This document shows, one piece after another, positions 17,970 to 29,898 of a stretch of DNA of 64,000 bases. How positions within the stretch are numbered: the first letter of the stretch is position 1; every line of letters starts with the position of its first letter. Source of the DNA: Halalkalibacter akibai JCM 9157. GTDB taxonomy: Bacteria > Bacillota > Bacilli > Bacillales > Bacillaceae_D. The notes under the pieces were generated by a model. That model was not told where the DNA came from. It saw nothing but the letters and a program-made list of their open reading frames with translations, and ran no database searches. The DNA lies in the NCBI RefSeq assembly GCF_000513135.1, contig NZ_BAUV01000003.1:62001-126000 (forward strand), read 5' to 3'. The position numbers were made by a program, and so were the translations under genes.

Positions 17970-18511
17970 GCAATCAAACAATTGCGAATCGTTACGCAGT
18001 AGCTCTTTTTCAACTTGCAAAAGAAAAGCATCAACTAAAAAAGGTGAATGAAGAACTTCAAGTTGTAAAGGATGTTGTTCAAGCGAATCCTGATTTCTTG
18101 AAATTCATTAGTCACCCGAAAATCACAAAGCAACAAAAACAAGATTTCATTAAAAAGAGCTTTGCTTCTTTAAATGAAACGACATTAAATACATTTCTTT
18201 TATTAATTGAGTCAAATAGAATGGGTATCTTAGTTCCTATGATTGATCAATTCAAGAGTTTAGTTTATGACGCTGAGGATATGGCTGAAGCACTTGTTTA
18301 TTCGGCTCAACCGTTGTCTGATAAAGAACAAAATGAAATTGCTAAATCATTTGCGAAACAAGTAAAGAAGTCCAAACTTGAAGTAATAAACATTGTAGAT
18401 TCTAAGCTAATCGGCGGAGTGAAAATCCGCATTGGCGATCGTATTTATGACGGCACTATTAAAGCGCAACTTGATCGCTTAGAGCGTCAGCTAGTAGCCG
18501 GAACACGCTAG
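17966..18511 (+). CDS. atpH: F1Fo ATP synthase subunit delta
   Basis: A 181-residue subunit that joins the b-stalk to the top of the alpha3beta3 head. The N-terminal helical domain starts SNQTIANRYAVALFQLAKE, and the C-terminal IVDSKLIGGVKIRIGDRIYDGTIKAQLDRL is the family signature. Length is normal. It overlaps atpF and is 21 bp from atpA. Confidence 0.96.
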   Translation: MSNQTIANRYAVALFQLAKEKHQLKKVNEELQVVKDVVQANPDFLKFISHPKITKQQKQDFIKKSFASLNETTLNTFLLLIESNRMGILVPMIDQFKSLVYDAEDMAEALVYSAQPLSDKEQNEIAKSFAKQVKKSKLEVINIVDSKLIGGVKIRIGDRIYDGTIKAQLDRLERQLVAGTR

Positions 18512-18514
18512 TAG

Positions 18515-20041
<1,527 letters not shown>

Positions 20042-20126
20042 TAGAATGGGGGGCAAAGCTTAATGCTCTGCTTTCCCTAACTTGTTGCAAACTCGTTTTA
20101 GTTTTGCGAAAAGGTGGTGAACATAA

Positions 20127-20981
<855 letters not shown>

Positions 20982-20987
20982 TCAAAC

Positions 20988-21013
20988 GAAGGCTCTAGTT
21001 TTCCAGAGTCTTC
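20988..21013 (+). other. Intercistronic hairpin between atpG and atpD
   Basis: GAAGGCTCT and AGAGTCTTC pair (one G-T) around an 8-nt loop. Only a weak T-rich stretch follows, so it may be a partial terminator or an mRNA processing element. Confidence 0.45.
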
Positions 21014-21111
21014 TCTACTTAAATTAATGAAAAAAGAGCTCCCTTTAACGATAAAGCTAATTGGAATGCTCGCTATGATCATCGGAATAACCGATAATCG
21101 TACTTGAATAG

Positions 21112-22535
<1,424 letters not shown>

Positions 22536-22549
22536 TAGCGTTAGAATAA

Positions 22550-22993
<444 letters not shown>

Positions 22994-23002
22994 ATACGAC
23001 AA

Positions 23003-23069
23003 AATAAGACATAAATCTTGTGTTTTAGTTTAACAATAAGACACAAGAGGATATGTCTTATTTTTTTTA
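23003..23069 (+). terminator. Terminator of the atp operon
   Basis: AATAAGACATA (23003-23013) pairs with TATGTCTTATT (23052-23062), with an inner TCTTGTGT/ACACAAGA stem, followed by a run of T. Confidence 0.8.
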
Positions 23070-23236
23070 TTTTCGACAAATCGGTAAGCGCTTTCTGCGA
23101 TTAAATGGGTCGGAAATCCTATAAAAACACACATTTCTTCTATAGATTTTTTATTTTTTATCAGTTATGATGGAAAATGGGCTGATTTCTGAAATCAAAC
23201 AGTCTAAAATCTAAGCTGATCAGCGGTGAGGGAGTA

Positions 23237-23479
23237 ATGACAATGTTCGACGGATTTGGACAACAGGCGATGATACATATCATAGTAAGTGTCTTTTTCT
23301 TGGCTGTTACATGGTGGGCATTACAATCTTTTCGATTTGATCTTTTTGTGAAAGAACCTAATAGCCCGAAGGCAAAGGTTTTAATGATAATCGTTACGAT
23401 TGCCATTGCTCAGTTGCTTAGCTCATTTTTCCTTGACTATTTACACTCCTCTCAAATGCTCAGATATATTTGGGAATAG
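23237..23479 (+). CDS. ywzB: DUF1146 family small membrane protein (YwzB)
   Basis: An 80-residue protein with two hydrophobic segments (about 12-32 and 47-68) around the conserved WWALQSFRFDLFVKEPNSPKAK. This matches DUF1146/YwzB, found just downstream of the atp operon in bacilli. Function unknown. GAGGGAG precedes ATG 23237; a second ATG two codons later is possible. It is followed by ywmB as in B. subtilis. Confidence 0.85.
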   Translation: MTMFDGFGQQAMIHIIVSVFFLAVTWWALQSFRFDLFVKEPNSPKAKVLMIIVTIAIAQLLSSFFLDYLHSSQMLRYIWE

Positions 23480-23573
23480 AGTTTTGTCGAGGAATGACTA
23501 CAACTTCCATGTATGCAGATCCTTCTCCTGGTAAAAATGATAGTAATAAACGTTTTTCTGGGGAGGAGAACAT

Positions 23574-24338
23574 AAATGGTTTCTTGGCGTATTAGTTGTT
23601 TTAGGTTTAGTTTTTTCTATTATCGGGTATGCACATGTGCAAGGTGCAAATGAAGTTCAGTCATATCAACAACCATTAAATGAGTTTTATCAACTTGTGT
23701 TAAATAACGAGGAAATGAAACTTAATGAGTGGAGAATTCGTTTAAGAGAGGAACGTTTGAATTCAACACTTACGAATGAGGATGCGTTTGTTTCATACGT
23801 ATCGGAATGGAAAGAAAGTGGTTGGGAGCAAAAGGCTCTAATAACAGACGGAACGGAATGGAAAGCGCACTTTACATATGACCGACCAGATGGAATAACG
23901 GAATCAATCCAATTTTTCGCTTATCCAACACCGAATATGAAAAATGGGCTCTCTCAGTTAATTACTTACGAGGTGCTTGGAACAAATGGATCTGTAGTTG
24001 AATCTAATATAGTAGATGAACTTGTGGAAGAGCGTTCTCGTGATCTAGAGCTACATGATGCGACAACGTATGTTCAGATTCAAGTAAGCGACAGATCGAA
24101 CATGAACGATATAGAGAAAAAAGCAACAAAGTGGATTCAACAATTAAGTGCTGAGCCAGTTGAAGCACTAAAAGAAGACTCTTTTGTCTCTTATTCCGCG
24201 TATAATCCTGATTGGAATTCATTTATTGAGACGAATGGACAACGAATGAATATCCAAGTAGCAATTAGAGAAAATCAACGATTGGGCGCAGGGACAACGG
24301 TGACAATAGGAACGCCTATTATTACTACTGAATATTGA
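23574..24338 (+). CDS. ywmB: YwmB family exported protein, start codon apparently lost
   Basis: The frame ends TVTIGTPIITTEY, nearly identical to the end of B. subtilis YwmB, a predicted exported protein that contributes to cell-envelope quality. Upstream of GTG 23637 the frame continues as KWFLGVLVVLGLVFSIIGYAHVQG, an evident signal peptide, and stays open back to 23550, but there is no ATG, GTG or TTG in it. The ribosome binding site GGGGAGGAG and the sequence CATAAATGG suggest that ATGAAATGG lost one G near 23573. If GTG 23637 were used the signal peptide would be lost. The gene lies between ywzB and murA. Confidence 0.8.
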   Translation, partial: KWFLGVLVVLGLVFSIIGYAHVQGANEVQSYQQPLNEFYQLVLNNEEMKLNEWRIRLREERLNSTLTNEDAFVSYVSEWKESGWEQKALITDGTEWKAHFTYDRPDGITESIQFFAYPTPNMKNGLSQLITYEVLGTNGSVVESNIVDELVEERSRDLELHDATTYVQIQVSDRSNMNDIEKKATKWIQQLSAEPVEALKEDSFVSYSAYNPDWNSFIETNGQRMNIQVAIRENQRLGAGTTVTIGTPIITTEY

Positions 24339-24380
24339 TGATAGAGAAGAGACTATAATTTAGACGCGGAGGGGAATACG

Positions 24381-25706
24381 TTGGAAAAAATTATTGTCCG
24401 GGGTGGCAATCAGCTACGCGGCACTGTTAAGGTAGAGGGCGCAAAAAACGCAGTCTTACCTGTTATTGCTGCATCAATCCTAGCAGGCCGCGGCACAAGC
24501 CACATATATGATGTGCCTAAATTGGCAGATGTATACACGATGAAGGAAGTACTAAAGAATCTAAATATTAAGGTCGAGTACACAAACGGTACCTTTCATG
24601 TAAATGCTGAGGATACACTAAAAACAGAAGCGCCTTTTGAATATGTACGTAAAATGAGAGCTTCTTTCCTTGTAATGGGACCACTTCTTGCACGTGTAGG
24701 TAAAGCAAGAATTGCTCTTCCAGGTGGTTGCGCAATTGGATCACGTCCAATTGACCAGCATCTAAAAGGCTTTGAAGCAATGGGTGCCACTGTTGAAATT
24801 GGAAATGGCTTTATTGAAGCGCGCATTGATGGAAGACTAAAGGGTGCAAAGATTTATCTGGACTTCCCAAGTGTGGGTGCAACTGAAAACATTATGATGG
24901 CTGCAGCAATGGCAGAAGGAACGACAATCATTGAAAATGCTGCTGAAGAACCTGAAATTGTTTGTGTTGCAAACTACTTGAATGCAATGGGTGCTAAAGT
25001 TCGCGGTGCTGGAACAGGTGAAATTCGCATTGAAGGTGTCGAAGAACTAGTAGGTGCTGAACATACCGTTATTCCAGATCGTATCGAAGCAGGAACGTTC
25101 ATGGTAGCTGCTGCAATGACAAAGGGAGATATCGTCGTTGAAGGAGCAACACCTGAACATTTACGTCCGCTTATCGCTAAAATGGGTGAGATGGGTGTTA
25201 AAATTGAAGAAGTTGAAAATGGCTTACGTGTTATTGGACCAGAAAAGTTAAAACCTGTCGACATTAAAACAATGCCACATCCAGGTTTCCCAACTGACAT
25301 GCAAGCTCAAATGATGGCTCTTCTACTTGCTGCACATGGAACTGGTGTTATTACAGAAACAGTTTTCGAAAATCGTTTTATGCATGTAGAAGAATTCCGT
25401 CGTATGAACTCTAACATTAAGATTGAAGGACGTTCAGCGATCATCACGGGACCGAATAAACTACAAGGTGCAGAAGTATCAGCAACAGATTTAAGAGCAG
25501 GAGCTGCCCTTATCTTAGCAGGACTTGTTGCAGACGGCGTCACACGTGTAATGGAATTAAAACACATTGACCGTGGTTACGTTGATTTAGCTGAAAAACT
25601 TCAAGCGCTAGGTGCAGACGTAGAACGTGTTGAAGAAGAGATCGAAGAAGAAATTGAAAACTTAGACGCACCAGCTCCATTGAAGCTAAAGTCTAACTTG
25701 GTCTAA
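24381..25706 (+). CDS. murA: UDP-N-acetylglucosamine 1-carboxyvinyltransferase
   Basis: MurA adds enolpyruvate from PEP to UDP-GlcNAc, the first committed step of peptidoglycan synthesis, and is the target of fosfomycin. The 441 residues include the flexible loop [14 protein letters not shown] with catalytic Cys117, plus [11 protein letters not shown] and [14 protein letters not shown]. Place after ywmB and before spoIID matches murAA, the essential paralogue. The start is TTG 24381 after GCGGAGGGG. The extreme C-terminus has an acidic stretch ([12 protein letters not shown]) not typical of all MurA. A strong terminator follows. Confidence 0.97.
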   Translation: MEKIIVRGGNQLRGTVKVEGAKNAVLPVIAASILAGRGTSHIYDVPKLADVYTMKEVLKNLNIKVEYTNGTFHVNAEDTLKTEAPFEYVRKMRASFLVMGPLLARVGKARIALPGGCAIGSRPIDQHLKGFEAMGATVEIGNGFIEARIDGRLKGAKIYLDFPSVGATENIMMAAAMAEGTTIIENAAEEPEIVCVANYLNAMGAKVRGAGTGEIRIEGVEELVGAEHTVIPDRIEAGTFMVAAAMTKGDIVVEGATPEHLRPLIAKMGEMGVKIEEVENGLRVIGPEKLKPVDIKTMPHPGFPTDMQAQMMALLLAAHGTGVITETVFENRFMHVEEFRRMNSNIKIEGRSAIITGPNKLQGAEVSATDLRAGAALILAGLVADGVTRVMELKHIDRGYVDLAEKLQALGADVERVEEEIEEEIENLDAPAPLKLKSNLV

Positions 25707-25742
25707 ATCATTTATAAAATAGGGGATAAACACCCTATTTCA

Positions 25743-25773
25743 AAGCTGCTAAGGATTTCCTTAGCAGCTTTTT
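25743..25773 (+). terminator. Terminator after murA
   Basis: A perfect 12-bp stem, AAGCTGCTAAGG with CCTTAGCAGCTT, surrounds ATTT and is followed by TTT. A smaller hairpin AAATAGGG/CCCTATTT lies just before it. Confidence 0.85.
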
Positions 25774-25867
25774 GTTAGGTTTTTTTACGAGAAAGTCTTG
25801 TTCTACTTCATGCCAAGCCCTCATATACTTACCCTGAGAGTAAACATTCAACAAATGGAGGACTGAC

Positions 25868-26893
25868 ATGAAACGACTTCTAATTGCAGCAACTATCCTA
25901 TGCACCGTTGTACTTATTATCCCAACAATGCTTGTCCTATTTATTTCAGAACCAGCTGACAGCACGACAACAACAACCCGAAATATCACAATAGAAGAGA
26001 CGATCGAAACATGGTCGTATAACCCAGAAGAAGATGTAGCGGTGGCGGTGTTCCGTTCACAAAAAGAAGAAATTGAAGATGTACCACTAGAAAAGTATGT
26101 AATGGGTGTTGTCGCTTCAGAGATGAATCCGAACTTTGAAATGGAAGCTTTAAGAGCACAGGCTCTAACAGCCCGCACTTATATGGTTAAACACATCTTA
26201 CAACCAAGAAACGTTCAACTGCCAGAAGGAGCGATGGTAACGGATACGGTGATGCATCAAGTATATAAAAATGAAGCTGAGTTAAAAGAAGAATGGGGAT
26301 TGAACTACGACTTGTATATGGCAAGAATCCAAGAAGCTGTTCTGTCAACTCAGGGTCAAGTTCTCACGTATGATGGTGAACCAATAGACGCTGCTTTCTT
26401 CTCAACGAGTAATGGATACACGGAAAACTCCGAAGACTATTGGGAAAATGAAATTCCTTACTTGCGAAGTGTAGAAAGTCCGTGGGATCAAGCTTCTCCG
26501 CGTTTTACAGCAGAAAAAGTTATGACGATCGAAGAATTTCAAGAAAAGTTAGGTGTGAATCTTCCTGAGGACGGTTCAGTTGGAACGATCTCAGCACGAA
26601 CAGACGGAAATCGAGTAGCCAAAGTAGTCATTAACGGCAAAGAATTAAGCGGTCGCCAAGTTCGTGATAAATTAGGACTCGATTCTTCAGATTTCCAATG
26701 GCAACGTCAAGGAAATCAAATAACGATTAACACAAGAGGCTGGGGCCATGGTGTCGGCATGAGTCAATACGGAGCCGATGGAATGGCCAAAGAAGGTAAA
26801 TCCTATAAAGATATTGTTGCTCATTACTACCGTGGTGTAGAAATCGAAGGATTAGATCCATATGTTGCACAGATGACCGCAAAAGCGGAATAG
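25868..26893 (+). CDS. spoIID: Stage II sporulation protein D
   Basis: SpoIID is a lytic transglycosylase that works with SpoIIP and SpoIIM in the mother cell to thin septal peptidoglycan during engulfment. The 341 residues begin with a membrane anchor (MKRLLIAATILCTVVLIIPTML). The catalytic domain shows PLEKYVMGVVASEMNPNFEMEALRAQALTARTY with the active-site glutamate, FFSTSNGYTENSEDYW, and RGWGHGVGMSQYGADGMA. AATGGAGGAC precedes the ATG. It is expected to be under sigma-E; CATATACT at about 25822 resembles a sigma-E -10 but I see no good -35. A terminator follows. Confidence 0.95.
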   Translation: MKRLLIAATILCTVVLIIPTMLVLFISEPADSTTTTTRNITIEETIETWSYNPEEDVAVAVFRSQKEEIEDVPLEKYVMGVVASEMNPNFEMEALRAQALTARTYMVKHILQPRNVQLPEGAMVTDTVMHQVYKNEAELKEEWGLNYDLYMARIQEAVLSTQGQVLTYDGEPIDAAFFSTSNGYTENSEDYWENEIPYLRSVESPWDQASPRFTAEKVMTIEEFQEKLGVNLPEDGSVGTISARTDGNRVAKVVINGKELSGRQVRDKLGLDSSDFQWQRQGNQITINTRGWGHGVGMSQYGADGMAKEGKSYKDIVAHYYRGVEIEGLDPYVAQMTAKAE

Positions 26894-26916
26894 AAAGAGG
26901 TCATTTTGTGAAAGGG

Positions 26917-26949
26917 AACTCAGATCAGGTTATTTGGTCTGGGTTTTTT
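26917..26949 (+). terminator. Terminator after spoIID
   Basis: AACTCAGATCA pairs over 11 positions (some G-T) with TGGTCTGGGTT around a 7-nt loop, followed by TTTT. Confidence 0.7.
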
Positions 26950-26994
26950 GTTTTGGGGTTGGTAGTGCTAATTTAGGGAGGGGGCATGGTTTTT

Positions 26995-27740
26995 GCTCTC
27001 TGAGGGCGACGGTAGGTTCTAGAGAGCTACTTCGCGGCCAGGAGGTTCTCTATTCCGGAAAAAAGCAGTGGTATTGGGGGCTGAGGGGACAGAGGGTTCG
27101 CTATATGCGGTTATGAGAGCTTGATTAGCTTGAAAATGGGGCAATAAGGTCCCTTGAGTCCACCAAGCTTCTCAAACTAGCTGAATTAGAGGGAATAAGG
27201 AATCTAGAGTCCGCGCCGGTGTACGAGAGTATGCGAGAGGGCTGCGTCGCGGTCAGGAGGTCCTCTATTAAGGAAAAAAGCAGTGATATTGGAGGCTGAA
27301 GGGACAGAGGGTTCGCTATAAGCGGTTATGAGGGCTTGATTAACTTGAAAAAGGGGCAATAAGGTCCCCTGAGTCCTCCAAGGGCTCTCAAACTAGTTGA
27401 ATTAGAGGAATAAGGAATCGAGAGTCCGCGCCGATGTACGAGAGTATGCGAGAGGGCTGCGTCGCGGTCAGGAGGTTCTCTATTAAGGAAAAAAGCAGTG
27501 ATATTGGAGGCTGAGGGGACAGAGGGTTCGCTATAAGCGGTTATAAGAGCTAGAGTAGCGTGAAAACGGGGCAATAAGGTCCCCTGAGTCCACCAAGCCT
27601 CCCAAACTAGCTAAATTAGAGGGAATAAGGAATCGAGAGTCCGCGCCGATGTGCGAGTATGGAAGAAGGCTGCGTCGCGGTCAGGAGGTTTCCTATTTCG
27701 GAAAAAAGCAGTGATATTGGAGCTAAGGAATCGAGAGACC
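26995..27740 (+). repeat. Tandem 215-bp repeat, about 3.4 units
   Basis: The marker GCAGTG-TATTGG recurs at 27065, 27280, 27495 and 27708, giving periods of 215, 215 and 213 bp. Units share GGGACAGAGGGTTCGCTATA, GGGGCAATAAGGTCCC, GAGAGTCCGCGCCG and GCTGCGTCGCGGTCAGGAGG and differ at scattered sites. The + strand is purine-rich. The period is not a multiple of 3 and all frames are broken, so it is non-coding. It fills most of the 1-kb gap between spoIID and spoIIQ; I found nothing else there except the promoter near 27861. Confidence 0.85.
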
Positions 27741-27860
27741 GCACTACGCATCACTCATCACCCACCGCCAAGCACCGCCTCACTCACAAAGTTTTTCGCC
27801 CATCCATGCATAAAAAAATCAATTTGTCGAAAACTAATTTAAAAATTTTTTTTAGACGAT

Positions 27861-27890
27861 GTATACATTTCTAGCAATCTGATCAGAATG
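27861..27890 (+). promoter_or_regulatory. Candidate sigma-F promoter for spoIIQ
   Basis: GTATA (27861-27865), a 15-bp spacer and GATCAGAATG (27881-27890), which fits the sigma-F -10 pattern GGnnAnAnTR at all but one fixed position. It lies 20 bp before the spoIIQ start, and spoIIQ is a sigma-F gene in B. subtilis. Confidence 0.5.
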
Positions 27891-27909
27891 ATTGCTGAGG
27901 TGATGGAAA

Positions 27910-28788
27910 ATGAGAGAAGAAGAAAACAAAAGATCTTCTAAATCTGAAGAAAATTCATTGAATGTTAAAAGTCTAATGCGTAAACGTTGGTTGTTGCCTG
28001 CAGTGTATCTAGTTGCAGCGGCTGGGGTATTAAGTGCCGTATTCATTATGCAAGGGCAAGACGAATCAGCAGCTCCACCAGAAAGCGTAGAAGTAACAGA
28101 TCCTAGTCAAGCTGGAAATTTATATCCACAAGGCGAAGAAGCAGTTCCTGTAACAGCATCATCAGAAGTTGTGAAAATGCCAGTTGTAAATGATGAAGAG
28201 ATTACAGTTGTTGGTTATTTCTATGATGTAAATGGAACACCAGAAGAACAGCAAGAAGCTCTTGTATACTACAATAATACGTATTTCCCGAATAAAGGTA
28301 TGGACTTTGCTCATGTAGATGGAGAAAGTTTTGAAGCAGCTGCTGCGTTAAGCGGAACAGTTGTGAAAGCAGAGAAAGATGCGTTACTAGGTTATGTGGT
28401 TGAAATTTCACACGAAAATGGTGTTGTGACTCACTACCATAGTTTAGAAACAGTTGAAGTAGAAGAAGGAGCGACGGTTCAACAAGGTGATATCCTTGGT
28501 CGCGCAGGACGTAATAGCTACAATACCGATGCTGGAATTCATGTTCATTTTGAAATCCGTCAAGATGGTGTAGCGGTTAATCCTAATGATGTATTTCAAC
28601 AACCGATTGATTCTGTAAAAGATATCGCAAAAGAAAAAGAAGCTGAAAAAGAAGCTGAAAAGCCTGCTGACGGTGAAGATAAAGAAGATGAAGGTGCTTC
28701 TGATGAAGAAGAAGTAGCACCGGAAAATCATGAAGATCATGGTCAAGGCGAAGATGATGATCAACAAGAATCAAGTGAATTAGGTTAA
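27910..28788 (+). CDS. spoIIQ: Stage II sporulation protein Q
   Basis: SpoIIQ is made in the forespore and binds SpoIIIAH across the intermembrane space, acting as a ratchet in engulfment and forming the feeding-tube channel. The 292 residues have a cytoplasmic head, one membrane helix (about 30-49, WLLPAVYLVAAAGVLSAVFIM) and an extracytoplasmic LytM/M23-like domain (about 110-220). HxxxD is replaced by NKGMD, so the first zinc ligand is Asn, as expected for a non-enzymatic SpoIIQ; HVHFEIR is kept. The last 60 residues are an acidic, repeat-like tail (KEKEAEKEAEKPADGED). GAGGTGATGG precedes the ATG. A terminator follows. Confidence 0.93.
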   Translation: MREEENKRSSKSEENSLNVKSLMRKRWLLPAVYLVAAAGVLSAVFIMQGQDESAAPPESVEVTDPSQAGNLYPQGEEAVPVTASSEVVKMPVVNDEEITVVGYFYDVNGTPEEQQEALVYYNNTYFPNKGMDFAHVDGESFEAAAALSGTVVKAEKDALLGYVVEISHENGVVTHYHSLETVEVEEGATVQQGDILGRAGRNSYNTDAGIHVHFEIRQDGVAVNPNDVFQQPIDSVKDIAKEKEAEKEAEKPADGEDKEDEGASDEEEVAPENHEDHGQGEDDDQQESSELG

Positions 28789-28796
28789 TAAACCGA

Positions 28797-28839
28797 TAAA
28801 CCCTACAGTGTCGAAAGCACTCGTAGGGTTTATTTTTTT
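28797..28839 (+). terminator. Terminator after spoIIQ
   Basis: TAAACCCTAC pairs with GTAGGGTTTA, with inner GTG/CAC, and TTTTTTT follows. Confidence 0.85.
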
Positions 28840-28975
28840 GGTATACTAGAAAATGTTGACATCTATCTGAAAATTTGAAATAATACATACAGGTTACAAG
28901 TAAATGAATTCTGTTGTAATACACATAATTATGATAACGCTTACATAACTTGTACTATAGAAAGGAGGAAAACCT

Positions 28976-29152
28976 TTGCTGTATGTTTTCTTGCTGATTA
29001 CAATTGGTTCACTTATTTTTGCTTTTAAGCTTAAGAAACCTTTACTACTTTCGCTTCCATTTGTTTCTATTTTTGCGTATATGATTGTTCAAATTGCAAT
29101 GGTGCCCCTTGGATTTTTTGAAACCATTAAATTTATTTTTCAGTTGAGGTAG
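28976..29152 (+). CDS. Small two-helix membrane protein (58 residues)
   Basis: TTG 28976 stands 8 nt after a perfect AAAGGAGG and opens a 58-codon frame: MLYVFLLITIGSLIFAFKLKKPL, then SLPFVSIFAYMIVQIAMVPLGFF and a short basic tail. Two helices separated by a KLKK turn suggest both ends are on the outside. I recognise no family. The next gene starts 4 bp after its stop, so the two are translated together. It lies at the head of the symporter module, and a role as a small accessory membrane subunit is only a guess from position. Confidence 0.65.
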   Translation: MLYVFLLITIGSLIFAFKLKKPLLLSLPFVSIFAYMIVQIAMVPLGFFETIKFIFQLR

Positions 29153-29156
29153 CCTG

Positions 29157-29447
29157 ATGAAAAGGAAAAGTAAACAGCGAACCCTCAAACAGACCGACTA
29201 TTCAGTATGCGCGCAGTGTAAACAAGGTAAAACGGAAAAAATGTCTTTATCTAGGCAAGTTTTCTTTCTCAGTATATTGCCGTGGCTTGTCGCAATCATC
29301 CTATCTTATTTTGTCCATTCTATCTTTCTTATTTTTATCCCAGCTGTTGGGATCTACAACATGAAAGCTGCAAAGCGAAATCCTCTTAGACGATGCAATT
29401 CCTGTCACCGTATCCAAAAGTTAAAAGAAAGTCCTGTTGTTACTTAA
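29157..29447 (+). CDS. Membrane protein with split CxxC zinc-ribbon
   Basis: A 96-residue protein with CAQC at about 18-21 and CNSC at about 80-83 flanking two hydrophobic segments (about 33-52 and 53-68). The four cysteines could form one zinc site if both ends are in the cytoplasm. The ends are strongly basic (KRKSKQRTLK). GAGGT lies 8 nt upstream of ATG 29157. No family recognised. It is coupled to the 58-residue gene upstream; a weak hairpin (29450-29475) separates it from the symporter genes. Confidence 0.65.
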   Translation: MKRKSKQRTLKQTDYSVCAQCKQGKTEKMSLSRQVFFLSILPWLVAIILSYFVHSIFLIFIPAVGIYNMKAAKRNPLRRCNSCHRIQKLKESPVVT

Positions 29448-29565
29448 GAAAGTCTTTTGATAGGCTTTTAAAGTTTTTTTGATGTTGTGTTTTGTTAACT
29501 CTAAAAAGGAGGGATGTTCATCATCAATTCGTTTTCTGCATTAAAAAAATAAGGAGGAGTTTTTT

Positions 29566-29868
29566 ATGAGGAAAATTGATAAGGCAGTTGCTGATGCTTA
29601 TTTTCGCGCTAGAACTACACTTGTTGTCATTTGCTTAATTCTTGGTGGAATTGCTTCGTTTGGAGTAGTAGCTTTTGCTGAGGCTTTGAGTGGTTTTACA
29701 ATCATGGGAATGCCAGCTCATTATTACATGGGAGCTCAAGGTGCAGTAGTAACATTTGTAGTCTTACTTTTTGCAAACGCTATCATTAGTGACAAAATTG
29801 ATAAGAAGTTTGGAATTGATGAAGACCATAATACTAGAGTGAGTGCAGGCAAGGTTCTAGACCACTAA
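29566..29868 (+). CDS. Sodium/substrate symporter small subunit (DUF4212)
   Basis: A 100-residue membrane protein with two helices (about 18-40 and 55-76). GFTIMGMPAHYYMGAQGAVVTFVVLLFANAI followed by DKIDKKFG matches the DUF4212 pattern (QG, FVVLIF, LD+K/R) of small subunits that accompany VC_2705-type symporters. AAGGAGGAG precedes the ATG. It ends 30 bp before the large symporter gene, as usual for this pair, and the two probably work as one transporter for acetate or another small organic acid. Confidence 0.82.
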   Translation: MRKIDKAVADAYFRARTTLVVICLILGGIASFGVVAFAEALSGFTIMGMPAHYYMGAQGAVVTFVVLLFANAIISDKIDKKFGIDEDHNTRVSAGKVLDH

Positions 29869-29898
29869 AATAAAGAGCTGATGATAGGGGGTATTTAA

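Noticed and set aside
27326-27574. 82-codon minus-strand ORF in the spoIID-spoIIQ gap
   Set aside because: It lies in the 215-bp tandem repeat, whose period breaks frame, and has no start context.
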